NCBI GenBank assembly: GCA_937911045.1
Contig: CALEPX010000100.1
Coordinates: forward strand, 1-34,332
DNA: 34,332 bases
Origin: an uncultured Fretibacterium sp.
Lineage (GTDB): Bacteria; Synergistota; Synergistia; Synergistales; Aminobacteriaceae
Direction: 5' to 3'
Shown: piece after piece, positions 25,153 to 32,564 of the stretch
How positions within the stretch are numbered: the stretch's first letter is position 1
Layout: every line of letters begins with the position of its first letter
Translations under genes and position numbers: made by a program
Notes under the pieces: model-generated
What the model saw: only the letters and a program-made list of their open reading frames with translations
Database searches by the model: none
Told to the model about the DNA's origin: nothing

Positions 25153-25176
25153 TCTCAAATTCTCAAATTCTCAATT
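25153..25176. repeat. Three 8-bp tandem repeats between oadB and whiA
   Basis: TCTCAAAT, TCTCAAAT and TCTCAATT follow each other directly in the 31-base gap. On the transcribed strand each unit contains TTGAGA, the nearest thing to a ribosome site for whiA. Copy-number change would alter spacing to the start codon. Confidence 0.7.
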
Positions 25177-25178
25177 CA

Positions 25179-26351
25179 CTAATGCGACAGCAACGTCAAC
25201 ATAACTCCTGCCGCAACAGCCGTGCCGATAACTCCCGCAACATTCGGACCCATCGCGTGCATCAACAGGAAATGTCCCGGGTATTCATGCTGCACAACTC
25301 GCTGAACAACTCTCGCAGCCATTGGAACCGCCGAAACTCCTGCCGCTCCGATCATCGGGTTGATCTTTCCGCCCGACAAAACTTTCATGATCTGTCCGAA
25401 AATCAATCCGCCTGCCGTACTGAACGCAAACGCAACAAGTCCCAGCGCGATAATCACAAGCGTACTCGGTTTCAAGAATGATTCCGCAGCCATTGTCGAT
25501 CCGACCGAAAGCCCAAGGAAAATCGTCGTGATATTTAACAATTCATTCTGAGCGGTCTGGCTCAATCTTTCCGTGACGCCGCATTCACGCAGCAAATTTC
25601 CGAACATCAACGTTCCAACCAGCGGCACACACGCCGGCAGAATCAATCCCGAAACAACCGTGCAAATAATCGGGAATAATATTTTCTCGCGCTTCGTAAC
25701 CGGTCGTAACTGTCCCATCAAAATCGCTCTGTCTTTCTTGGTGGTCATGAGCTTTATAACCGGAGGCTGAATCAACGGCACAAGCGACATGTAGCTATAC
25801 GCTGCGACTGCGATTGCTCCGAGAATTTGCTGCTGTCCCAACATGACCGTCAAATAAATACTCGTCGGGCCATCTGCGCCGCCAATGATTGCGATACTTG
25901 CTGCTTCTTTGATATTAAAGCTAACAAGTCCGTTAGTCAAAGCTCCAACCCAGTTCGCCGAAATAAACGCTACGAAAACTCCGAACTGAGCCGCTGCTCC
26001 GAGCAGAAACGTAATCGGATTCGCAATTAACGGACCGAAATCTGTCATTGCACCGATGCCTAGGAAAATCAGAATCGGGTAAATCTCAAATTCAGCTCCG
26101 TAATACAACGCTCTCAAAAATCCGATCGTGTGTGTTGTCTCATTAAAACCCTCGATAATTCCGGATAACGGCAAATTCACGAGCAAACACCCGAACGAAA
26201 TCGGCACAAGCAACAATGGCTCAAAACCTTTTCCAATCGCTAAATAGAGCAAAATAAACGCAACGATAATCATGATTATATTGCCCTGAGTTAAGCCTGC
26301 AAAACCTGACTGTAACATCAAGTCTTTCAAAGCTGTCAAATACATTTCCAT
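25179..26351 (-). CDS. Na+-translocating decarboxylase beta subunit (OadB/GcdB family)
   Basis: This membrane subunit decarboxylates carboxybiotin and drives Na+ export in oxaloacetate, methylmalonyl-CoA or glutaconyl-CoA decarboxylases. The 390 residues have about ten hydrophobic spans and the hallmark GGADGPTSIYLT at 157-168, whose Asp160 is in the ion-binding region, plus PLIANPITFLLGAAAQFGVF and GNLLRECGVTERLSQTAQNE. The alpha, gamma and biotin-carrier subunits are not nearby, so the substrate cannot be assigned and I leave the symbol empty. ATG 26351 is preceded by GAAAGGA. It heads the long minus-strand block. Confidence 0.93.
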   Translation of the reverse strand: MEMYLTALKDLMLQSGFAGLTQGNIIMIIVAFILLYLAIGKGFEPLLLVPISFGCLLVNLPLSGIIEGFNETTHTIGFLRALYYGAEFEIYPILIFLGIGAMTDFGPLIANPITFLLGAAAQFGVFVAFISANWVGALTNGLVSFNIKEAASIAIIGGADGPTSIYLTVMLGQQQILGAIAVAAYSYMSLVPLIQPPVIKLMTTKKDRAILMGQLRPVTKREKILFPIICTVVSGLILPACVPLVGTLMFGNLLRECGVTERLSQTAQNELLNITTIFLGLSVGSTMAAESFLKPSTLVIIALGLVAFAFSTAGGLIFGQIMKVLSGGKINPMIGAAGVSAVPMAARVVQRVVQHEYPGHFLLMHAMGPNVAGVIGTAVAAGVMLTLLSH

Positions 26352-26399
26352 TAAGGCATCGATCCTTTCAAAAAGATTTATGATTTCTAAAACTACGCA

Positions 26400-26429
26400 A
26401 ATATATCATATTAAACGCTCAACGTGCAA
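26400..26429 (-). promoter_or_regulatory. Candidate promoter of the oadB-whiA-pgk-tpiA block
   Basis: On the minus strand TTGCAC (26429-26424) and TATATT (26405-26400) are 18 bases apart, 49 bases before the oadB ATG. Confidence 0.45.
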
Positions 26430-26437
26430 ACGCAATT

Positions 26438-28189
26438 CTAATCAAACGAAGTTAATCTCTGCCAGAATGATTTTCTATTACGTTTGGGCTTCGGTTTTGG
26501 CTTCAAATCCTGCGAGAGTTTTTCCGGCTCGTGAGACGTGAACACCGCGACGTCTTTGTAACGTTGATTCGACAAAATATTATTCACGTACATAATCTGC
26601 GCGTAAATATCCTGCTGAGCTGATGCTTTCTGGTAATAATTCACGGCGAGGCTTTTATTCGGAGCAACTCCCCAGCCGTACTGGTACATGTCAGCGAGAA
26701 AAATCTGTGCGAGAACGTTGCCATCATCGGCGTAATTTCTGACCATTGGCACGAATCCGGCGTACGAAATCGGGATATTATCTTTCGACTCAATCTGCAA
26801 ATTCATCAGCTCAAAAATATTCTCGAACTCCGACGGATCATTTTTGCGAAATTCCGAGATTCTCATGGCGTGCGTTAATAACGGGTTCGCATTTTCCGAG
26901 TGTAATTGCTGAATATATTCGAGTGCGTTGGGTCTTGCGTCGAAATAATCGGCGATTGCGAGTGCGGCTTCACGTGATTCGTCCGAAATTTTTTCGAGCA
27001 GCTCATTCAGTTTTCTTGCGCGTAACGTATCAGCGGGCAAATTTTCCGGAGCAACTTTCTTTCGCATTGCGTACAACATAGCGTCGCTCAGATCATGCTC
27101 ATAGCCGAAATCAACGTTTATCTCAACACATTTCACAGCCTCGTCAATTTCCCCGAGAGAATAATAGCAAGTTCCAGCGAAAATATTATTCAGCCAATCT
27201 TCACGAAGCGTATTTTTCCGCATTTCTGCCAGCAAATTCAGAGCCTGAGTTCTCGAATCTGAATCCGGAGCAAAAATTCCGTTTTTCACGAGCTGCGAGA
27301 ATCTGTATTTCGTAACTTCAAGCTTGTACGGGTCTTGACGCAAAACCGGTCGCCAAACTTCGTCGAATTTGTCAAAGCATTTATTCGCTTCATCGGGATT
27401 ATTTGCGTCCTGAGCAGTCTTCGCGCGATAATACCAGTACGGCGGATAAACTTTGAAATCGTCCTCAAGAGCCTTCAGCATTCGTAATTTTCTCGGAGCT
27501 TCGTCAGGTTCTTCGACTGCGCTGTAATAATCGTCCATAGCTTTCTGAACGAGCCTGTATTCGTCCGGCAGGGAATATTTTCGCAACAGCTTCCATGACG
27601 AGTCCAGTAATTTTTTCTGCATATCGTGAAATTCTTCGAGATCATCGGCTTGTAACCTGTACAAATTTGCGTCGAGATTTTTGCGGATTTCTATGCCGGA
27701 ATTTTGGTACTTGAAATAACTTGCGCCACATGCCGCGATTAATCTGCCGACACCCAGCAAAAGATTCGTACTCGTTTGACGGCGTGACATGTCCCTGAGA
27801 ATCGTGCCGGAATTTCTTGATAGGTCTGACAGACTTGACGATAATCTGCCCTGCATTTGCAAATCATAGCTTTTCTTGACGAGTTGCAATTCATTCTCGC
27901 GTAATTTGCGTTTGCTTGAAATGTCCATCAGTTTCTGGTACAGACTTGTGATTTCCGGATCGGCTTCGATATTTCCGATGCTCAACGTGTTGATTATGTT
28001 CTGGTATTCCTGATCGAGAATCAATCTGTCTTTCGTCGTCAAAATCCTGTGAACCGAAACTATCGCCATATTTAACGCCAGCATTGTATTCTGTGGATCG
28101 TATTCCTGAGAATCCGCGGCGAAACTTTCACAGCCCAAAGCAATAATCATGATAATTGACATGATAACTGCCAAAATAATTCTGCGCAT
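26438..28189 (-). CDS. Exported Sel1/TPR-like protein
   Basis: The 583 residues start at ATG 28189 with GAAGGAG upstream. The N-terminus is a signal peptide (MRRIILAVIMSIIMIIALG) with either a SPase I site after ESFA or, less well, a lipobox-like ALGC. The middle is helical with TPR-like pairs (PPYWYYRAKTAQDANNPDEA, GTCYYSLGEIDEAVKCVEIN); near 490-540 a Sel1 unit is clear (AQIFLADMYQYGWGVAPNKS, then AVNYYQKAS). The C-terminus is a basic KPKPKPKRNRKSF tail. Such proteins scaffold envelope complexes; no partner is evident and the specific job is unknown. Confidence 0.7.
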   Translation of the reverse strand: MRRIILAVIMSIIMIIALGCESFAADSQEYDPQNTMLALNMAIVSVHRILTTKDRLILDQEYQNIINTLSIGNIEADPEITSLYQKLMDISSKRKLRENELQLVKKSYDLQMQGRLSSSLSDLSRNSGTILRDMSRRQTSTNLLLGVGRLIAACGASYFKYQNSGIEIRKNLDANLYRLQADDLEEFHDMQKKLLDSSWKLLRKYSLPDEYRLVQKAMDDYYSAVEEPDEAPRKLRMLKALEDDFKVYPPYWYYRAKTAQDANNPDEANKCFDKFDEVWRPVLRQDPYKLEVTKYRFSQLVKNGIFAPDSDSRTQALNLLAEMRKNTLREDWLNNIFAGTCYYSLGEIDEAVKCVEINVDFGYEHDLSDAMLYAMRKKVAPENLPADTLRARKLNELLEKISDESREAALAIADYFDARPNALEYIQQLHSENANPLLTHAMRISEFRKNDPSEFENIFELMNLQIESKDNIPISYAGFVPMVRNYADDGNVLAQIFLADMYQYGWGVAPNKSLAVNYYQKASAQQDIYAQIMYVNNILSNQRYKDVAVFTSHEPEKLSQDLKPKPKPKRNRKSFWQRLTSFD

Positions 28190-28232
28190 GAAAAATCACT
28201 CCTTCGAGAAATATTCGCGAAATATTATCTCA

Positions 28233-28261
28233 CAAAAAAACCCCCACATGTTTGTGAGGGT
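28233..28261 (-). terminator. Terminator of the flavoprotein gene
   Basis: On the minus strand ACCCTCACA (28261-28253) pairs with TGTGGGGGT (28248-28240), one pair G-U, with a four-base loop and seven T after it. It isolates the glycerate kinase-flavoprotein unit from the Sel1/TPR gene. Confidence 0.85.
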
Positions 28262-28289
28262 CTAATCGCTAAAATCTGTTCTGAAAAAA

Positions 28290-30338
28290 TTACTTGTTCA
28301 ACGCAGCGTTTCTGCCAGCGATTCTTCCGAACACAACTCCATCAGTCAGAGCATTTCCGCCGACGCGATTCGTTCCGTGAATGCCGCCAGTAACTTCGCC
28401 AGCTGCGTATAATCCCGGGATAACGCTTCCGTCGTGTCTGAGAACCTGAGCTTCGGTGTTAATTCTCACGCCGCCCATCGTGTGATGAAGTGTCGGTGAT
28501 AATGGCACGCAATAGAACGGAGCTGTTCCGATTGTCAATTCGAGTTCGTCTTTATGAAAATCAGGATCATCACCTTTAGCTACGAGTGTGTTGTAATGCG
28601 CGACAGTTTCGACGAGACCTTTGGGGTCAATGCCAGCTTGTTTCGCCAAATCTTCGAGAGTGTCTGCCACGTACAAATAGCCTTTGGACTTGAGATTCGC
28701 CATTTCTGAATCCGGCAGTTTTTTCACGCCCGCGTAAAATCCGCCTTCGCTGTCAAATATCGAGAACATAATTTGTCCGGTCTGAGCAATCGTTGCATTT
28801 GAGATTACGTCACGTCTGCCGCTTTCCTCGACGAATCTTTTTCCCTCGCGATTAACGTAAATCGAGTTCTTGATAACGCCTGCGAAATGACTTTGCAAAC
28901 CGCCCGTAACAGGATTTCCGTGTGGGTGAATCTGCACGTACTCCATGCCTTTCAAATCCGCGCCAACTCCTGAAGCCAAAACGATCCCATCACCGGTTGA
29001 AGTCGGAGCATTTGACGTCGGCAATCCGCTGAGATTATTATATTTTTTGACGAGTTCAGCACTTGCAGCGTAACCGCCTGTCGCGAGAATTACAGCGTTC
29101 TTGGCTGTGAAAATATATTCCTGAGCGTTCTTGGGATCGACAGCAAAAACTCCCGTAACTCTGCCTGATTCATCCTGAGTTAATTTCTCAGCTTTGCAAT
29201 TCAGGACAACTTTTCCGCCGTGTTCGTAGACGAATTTCGCAAGTGGAGCGATGAATCCGTTAAAAGCTATCTTGTCTTTCTCGTCCATGCTGCGTGGCCA
29301 TAAACCGCCGATTGTCTGGTAGACCATCTCAGTCCATTTCGTGCCGTGTTCCGTGAGCCAGTGTCTAGCTTCGAGAGCGTGTGATGCCAAAACTTTCACG
29401 AGTTCGGGATCTGCTGCGAAATCTCCGGCTTCGAGAGTATTCTGCGTGAAGAGTTCGACTGAATCTTCGACACCGATTTTGCTTTGACGTTCCGGGTCAG
29501 GAGCGTTGAGAGTTCCGCCTGCTCTGGCAGTATTTCCGCCGATGATTTCGTTTTTCTCAAGAATAATCACACTTGCGCCGTTCTCGATAGCTTCCGTAGC
29601 TGCTGCAAAACCTGCTCCGCCCGCACCGATTATGATAACGTCAGCTGCCATTTCGATAGCTTTGTCAGATTTCTTCGGGTAAGCGATTTCCCGAGCCTCA
29701 AGAACTGAGAGAGTAATTCCGGATTGTTTCACGCAATCACGAACCGCAGCCAAGAACGCACCGCTTGTAACCGTAGCACCACTCACGCTGTCACAAGCAA
29801 GCGATTGATTATCGAGAATTTCGCGGGTTAATAATTCGATCGCAGCAGTTCCGATTCCGGGTGATTCGAGATTTTCGGATTCAAGTGAGAGAATCTTGTC
29901 TTCCGAGAATTTCATCGTGACTTTCATTGGACCGTTATGACCTGTAACAGTTGCTGAGTATTCGCCGGGTTTGAACTTGTCGATCACTTCGGATTTTTGA
30001 CCGGACGCCTGAGCGATACAATCCGCAACAGCTTCACGTAACGCGTTCGATGACATTGTTGCGCCTGTGAAGCCCTCAACATCAGATTTCTGTTCTGACA
30101 AAACTTCCGGAATCATTTTCTCGAAAGCCTTGTCGCCTAAACCGGGTGTCTCTTCGTGTGAGAGAATCTTTACGTCCGTGATTTTGTTCTCGTCGAACGT
30201 GACCTGAACTTTAATCGGGACATCTGCGTTATTGCCGTGAGCTACAGCCGTGTAACTTCCGGGTGTGTACGCCTGAGCTGCCGGAGCGAAAATCATGATT
30301 ACAGCTAAAACTAAACCTGAAAACTTTCTGAAATTCAT
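28290..30338 (-). CDS. Exported FAD reductase with two FMN-binding domains
   Basis: The 682 residues start with a signal peptide (cleavage after AQA, residue 23). Two FMN-binding domains follow, each with a [S/T]GAT flavinylation motif (Thr94 in FTGATMSS, Thr189 in VSGATVTS), the sites where ApbE attaches FMN. Then comes a fumarate-reductase-type FAD domain with GAGGAG at 238-243, IHP, RRDVISNATIAQTG, HHTMGGVRIN and NRVGGNALTDGVVFGRIAG. By family (FccA, UrdA and relatives) it is an extracytoplasmic reductase that passes electrons FMN to FAD to an organic acid. The substrate is open: the segment where FccA has its catalytic Glu reads GGLQSHFAGVIKN. GGAGG precedes the ATG. It follows glycerate kinase without a terminator. 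Confidence 0.92.
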   Translation of the reverse strand: MNFRKFSGLVLAVIMIFAPAAQAYTPGSYTAVAHGNNADVPIKVQVTFDENKITDVKILSHEETPGLGDKAFEKMIPEVLSEQKSDVEGFTGATMSSNALREAVADCIAQASGQKSEVIDKFKPGEYSATVTGHNGPMKVTMKFSEDKILSLESENLESPGIGTAAIELLTREILDNQSLACDSVSGATVTSGAFLAAVRDCVKQSGITLSVLEAREIAYPKKSDKAIEMAADVIIIGAGGAGFAAATEAIENGASVIILEKNEIIGGNTARAGGTLNAPDPERQSKIGVEDSVELFTQNTLEAGDFAADPELVKVLASHALEARHWLTEHGTKWTEMVYQTIGGLWPRSMDEKDKIAFNGFIAPLAKFVYEHGGKVVLNCKAEKLTQDESGRVTGVFAVDPKNAQEYIFTAKNAVILATGGYAASAELVKKYNNLSGLPTSNAPTSTGDGIVLASGVGADLKGMEYVQIHPHGNPVTGGLQSHFAGVIKNSIYVNREGKRFVEESGRRDVISNATIAQTGQIMFSIFDSEGGFYAGVKKLPDSEMANLKSKGYLYVADTLEDLAKQAGIDPKGLVETVAHYNTLVAKGDDPDFHKDELELTIGTAPFYCVPLSPTLHHTMGGVRINTEAQVLRHDGSVIPGLYAAGEVTGGIHGTNRVGGNALTDGVVFGRIAGRNAALNK

Positions 30339-30390
30339 TTCAAAAACCTCCGTCTAAAAAATAAAATTTACTGTACTTTCATTTTAGCAT

Positions 30391-31557
30391 TTATGTCCGC
30401 GAAAATTCCTGCGCAAGATTCGCGATATTCATTCCGGTTTTCAAAAATCTGAACATGCGAATCGCTCCTTTGAGATACAAATCTTCCGCATTATTCAGCG
30501 CGTCCTCAAGTTTCATCGGAGAATCTACAGTTGTAATGATTGAAGCAATACCGTGTTCGTAAATTTTCTCGTAACCGTCACCAAGTCCGCCGCACAAAGC
30601 TACGACCGGTATATTATATTTCTTGCAACGCTCGCCCACACCCTGCATGACTTTCCCAAAACAACTCTGCCAATCCGTGCAGCCTTCACCAGTCACTACA
30701 ACGTCAGCACCTGCGATTAACTTGTCAAACGAGATCAAATCTAACACAGTTTCGATCCCGGATTTCATTTCGCCATTCAGGAAAATTTTCAACGCAGCAC
30801 CAAGTCCGCCAGCAGCACCAGTCCCGGCTATTTCGTCAGGATTTACGCCGAACTCGCGAATTAATACATCACGATAATTCCGCATTCCGGATTCTAATCT
30901 GTCCAGAATTTCAGGAGTGCCGCCTTTTTGTTTGCCGAACGTGTAAGTCGCGCCATTTTTTCCGCATAACGGATTCGTCACGTCACACATCACCGTGAAT
31001 TTTGCGTGTTTAGCTTTATCGTTCAAGCCCGAAGCATCAATCCTGGAAATTTTCTCAAGATCGCAGCCTCTACCTTCGAGTTCGTTGCCATTCGAATCAA
31101 GAAATTTCACACCCAACGCTCTGGCAAAACCTGTACCGCCATCATTCGTAGCCGAACCGCCGATTGCAATCGAAATATCCGTGAACCCAGCATTCAACGC
31201 AGCATTAACCAGTTCGCCAGTTCCGTAAGTTGTCGTGAATAACGGGTTGCGTTTTTCTGGTGTGAGCATCGTGAGTCCGGAAGCCTGAGCCATTTCCAAC
31301 ACAGCTTCAGTCTCGCTCAATTTGCCGAAATATGCCGTCACTTTTTCCATCAACGGGTTATGAACTTCGACTGAGATTTTTGATCCGTTACGAGCTGCGA
31401 TTAATGCTTCGATTGTGCCTTCACCGCCGTCAGCAACGGGAACTCCGAACGTCTCACACACACCGAAAATTTCGTGAGCTGCTTGGGTTAATAATTCAAT
31501 CGTTTTCACACTGCTGAGAGTGCCTTTGAATGAATCCGACGCGAAAATTAATTTCAT
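30391..31557 (-). CDS. Glycerate kinase (GlxK/GarK family)
   Basis: It phosphorylates D-glycerate, giving 2-phosphoglycerate in characterised members of this family, and thus feeds lower glycolysis. The 388 residues match the family: FASDSFKGTLSS at the start, VPVADGGEGT, IGGSATNDGGTGFARALG and CDVTNPLCG. The region usually reading EGR-x-D-x-Q-[S/T] is EGCTDWQS, with Cys293 in place of Arg. GGGAGAAG precedes ATG 31557. It is the first gene of a unit with the exported flavoprotein and diverges from the PARG gene. Confidence 0.93.
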   Translation of the reverse strand: MKLIFASDSFKGTLSSVKTIELLTQAAHEIFGVCETFGVPVADGGEGTIEALIAARNGSKISVEVHNPLMEKVTAYFGKLSETEAVLEMAQASGLTMLTPEKRNPLFTTTYGTGELVNAALNAGFTDISIAIGGSATNDGGTGFARALGVKFLDSNGNELEGRGCDLEKISRIDASGLNDKAKHAKFTVMCDVTNPLCGKNGATYTFGKQKGGTPEILDRLESGMRNYRDVLIREFGVNPDEIAGTGAAGGLGAALKIFLNGEMKSGIETVLDLISFDKLIAGADVVVTGEGCTDWQSCFGKVMQGVGERCKKYNIPVVALCGGLGDGYEKIYEHGIASIITTVDSPMKLEDALNNAEDLYLKGAIRMFRFLKTGMNIANLAQEFSRT

Positions 31558-31594
31558 GGCGCAAATCTTCTCCCAAAAATATTTTTTCCCAGTA

Positions 31595-31600
31595 TAATAT
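31595..31600 (+). promoter_or_regulatory. -10 element for the PARG gene
   Basis: TATAAT lies 52 bases before the probable ATG at 31652 in the 70-base divergent region. No clear -35 is seen 16-18 bases upstream. The opposite strand has a TATACT that could serve glycerate kinase. Confidence 0.4.
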
Positions 31601-31651
31601 CAATACCGCATATAAAAACAAGAATACATGAAGGGAAGTGTTACATTACAA

Positions 31652-32485
31652 ATGGGAAGGGATTTTGCTAGAAGAGAGAGATTACGCGAAATTTTTCAAG
31701 ACACGCAGGAATTTTACACGAGCGATTCAGTTTTGAGTGAAGCTGTAGAAACTGGCAAGACCAAGACGATTTTTTATCCAGCCGACGATTACCCAGAATT
31801 AACTGACATATCCGGAATCGGCAAAAAACTCGGATTAACGCTTGCAATAAATTCGAGAAGTTTTCAAGCTGCGATGAAATTTCACAGAGCCATGCCCGAG
31901 AAAAAAATTGCTGTTCTGAATTTCGCTTCATCAACTACACCGGGCGGAGGTGTTTTTGGCGGAAGTGGAGCTCAGGAGGAAAGTTTGTGCAGATGTTCGA
32001 CGTTGTACCCGTTAATTTCTCAGGATTGGCTGTGGGATAGTTATTATGATCCGAATAGAGCCGCTCGTGATTTCAGGAATAATGACGCCTGCATTTATTC
32101 CGAGGACGTTGTGATTTGCAAATCAGACACGGATTATCCAGAGAGATTGCCACACGAAGATTTTGCGAAAGTTGACGTGATCACGTGTGCTGCACCGAAC
32201 ATGAAATATGCTCCTGTTAATTTCGAAATATCCGAGAGTTTCGATCTGCATTATAATCGAGCGAGACATATTCTGCATGTTGCATCGCTTCACGGTGTTG
32301 ATATTATGATCTCCGGAGCATTTGGTTGCGGAGCGTTCAGAAATAATCCTGACATAGTGTCCCAAGCTTGGAGTAAAGCACTCGAACAATATCAGAAGAA
32401 TTTCGAATACATAATTTTCGCGATATATTTCAGAGACTACGAGACCCCGAACTTTCAAATATTCAGCAAGAGATTCAACAACTAG
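31652..32485 (+). CDS. Bacterial-type poly(ADP-ribose) glycohydrolase (TIGR02452)
   Basis: Bacterial PARGs have a macrodomain fold and hydrolyse ADP-ribose-ribose bonds. The diagnostic GGG-X(6-8)-QEE catalytic signature is present: NFASSTTPGGGVFGGSGAQE, then ESLCRCSTLY, where the second Glu of QEE is catalytic. Downstream, DVITCAAPNMKYAP and GAFGCGAFRNNP form the other ADP-ribose-binding loops. ATG 31652 (MGRDFARRERLR, 277 residues) has GAAGGGAAG upstream; the earlier ATG at 31628 has no ribosome site. The gene stands alone, ending at a hairpin. No ADP-ribosyltransferase partner is visible; free ADP-ribose polymers from host or prey are a possible substrate. Confidence 0.9.
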   Translation: MGRDFARRERLREIFQDTQEFYTSDSVLSEAVETGKTKTIFYPADDYPELTDISGIGKKLGLTLAINSRSFQAAMKFHRAMPEKKIAVLNFASSTTPGGGVFGGSGAQEESLCRCSTLYPLISQDWLWDSYYDPNRAARDFRNNDACIYSEDVVICKSDTDYPERLPHEDFAKVDVITCAAPNMKYAPVNFEISESFDLHYNRARHILHVASLHGVDIMISGAFGCGAFRNNPDIVSQAWSKALEQYQKNFEYIIFAIYFRDYETPNFQIFSKRFNN

Positions 32486-32494
32486 ATTCAATAA

Positions 32495-32531
32495 TTAATC
32501 CAGACCGGAAAATTCTCACGATCTGGATTAA
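32495..32531. terminator. Hairpin between convergent PARG and nfnB genes
   Basis: TTAATCCAGA (32495-32504) pairs perfectly with TCTGGATTAA (32522-32531). There is no long T run on either side, so termination strength is uncertain. Confidence 0.55.
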
Positions 32532-32564
32532 ACTTGCTTGCTAGATAAATATTACTTGCTTGCT
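32532..32564. repeat. 11-bp direct repeat at the 3' end of nfnB
   Basis: ACTTGCTTGCT occurs at 32532-32542 and again at 32554-32564. The second copy encodes the end of NfnB (LASK); the first lies just beyond the stop and may be a small duplication. Confidence 0.6.

Noticed and set aside
31628..31651. Upstream ATG of the PARG gene
   Set aside because: No ribosome site precedes it, and the extra residues are encoded by the GAAGGGAAG sequence that serves the ATG at 31652.
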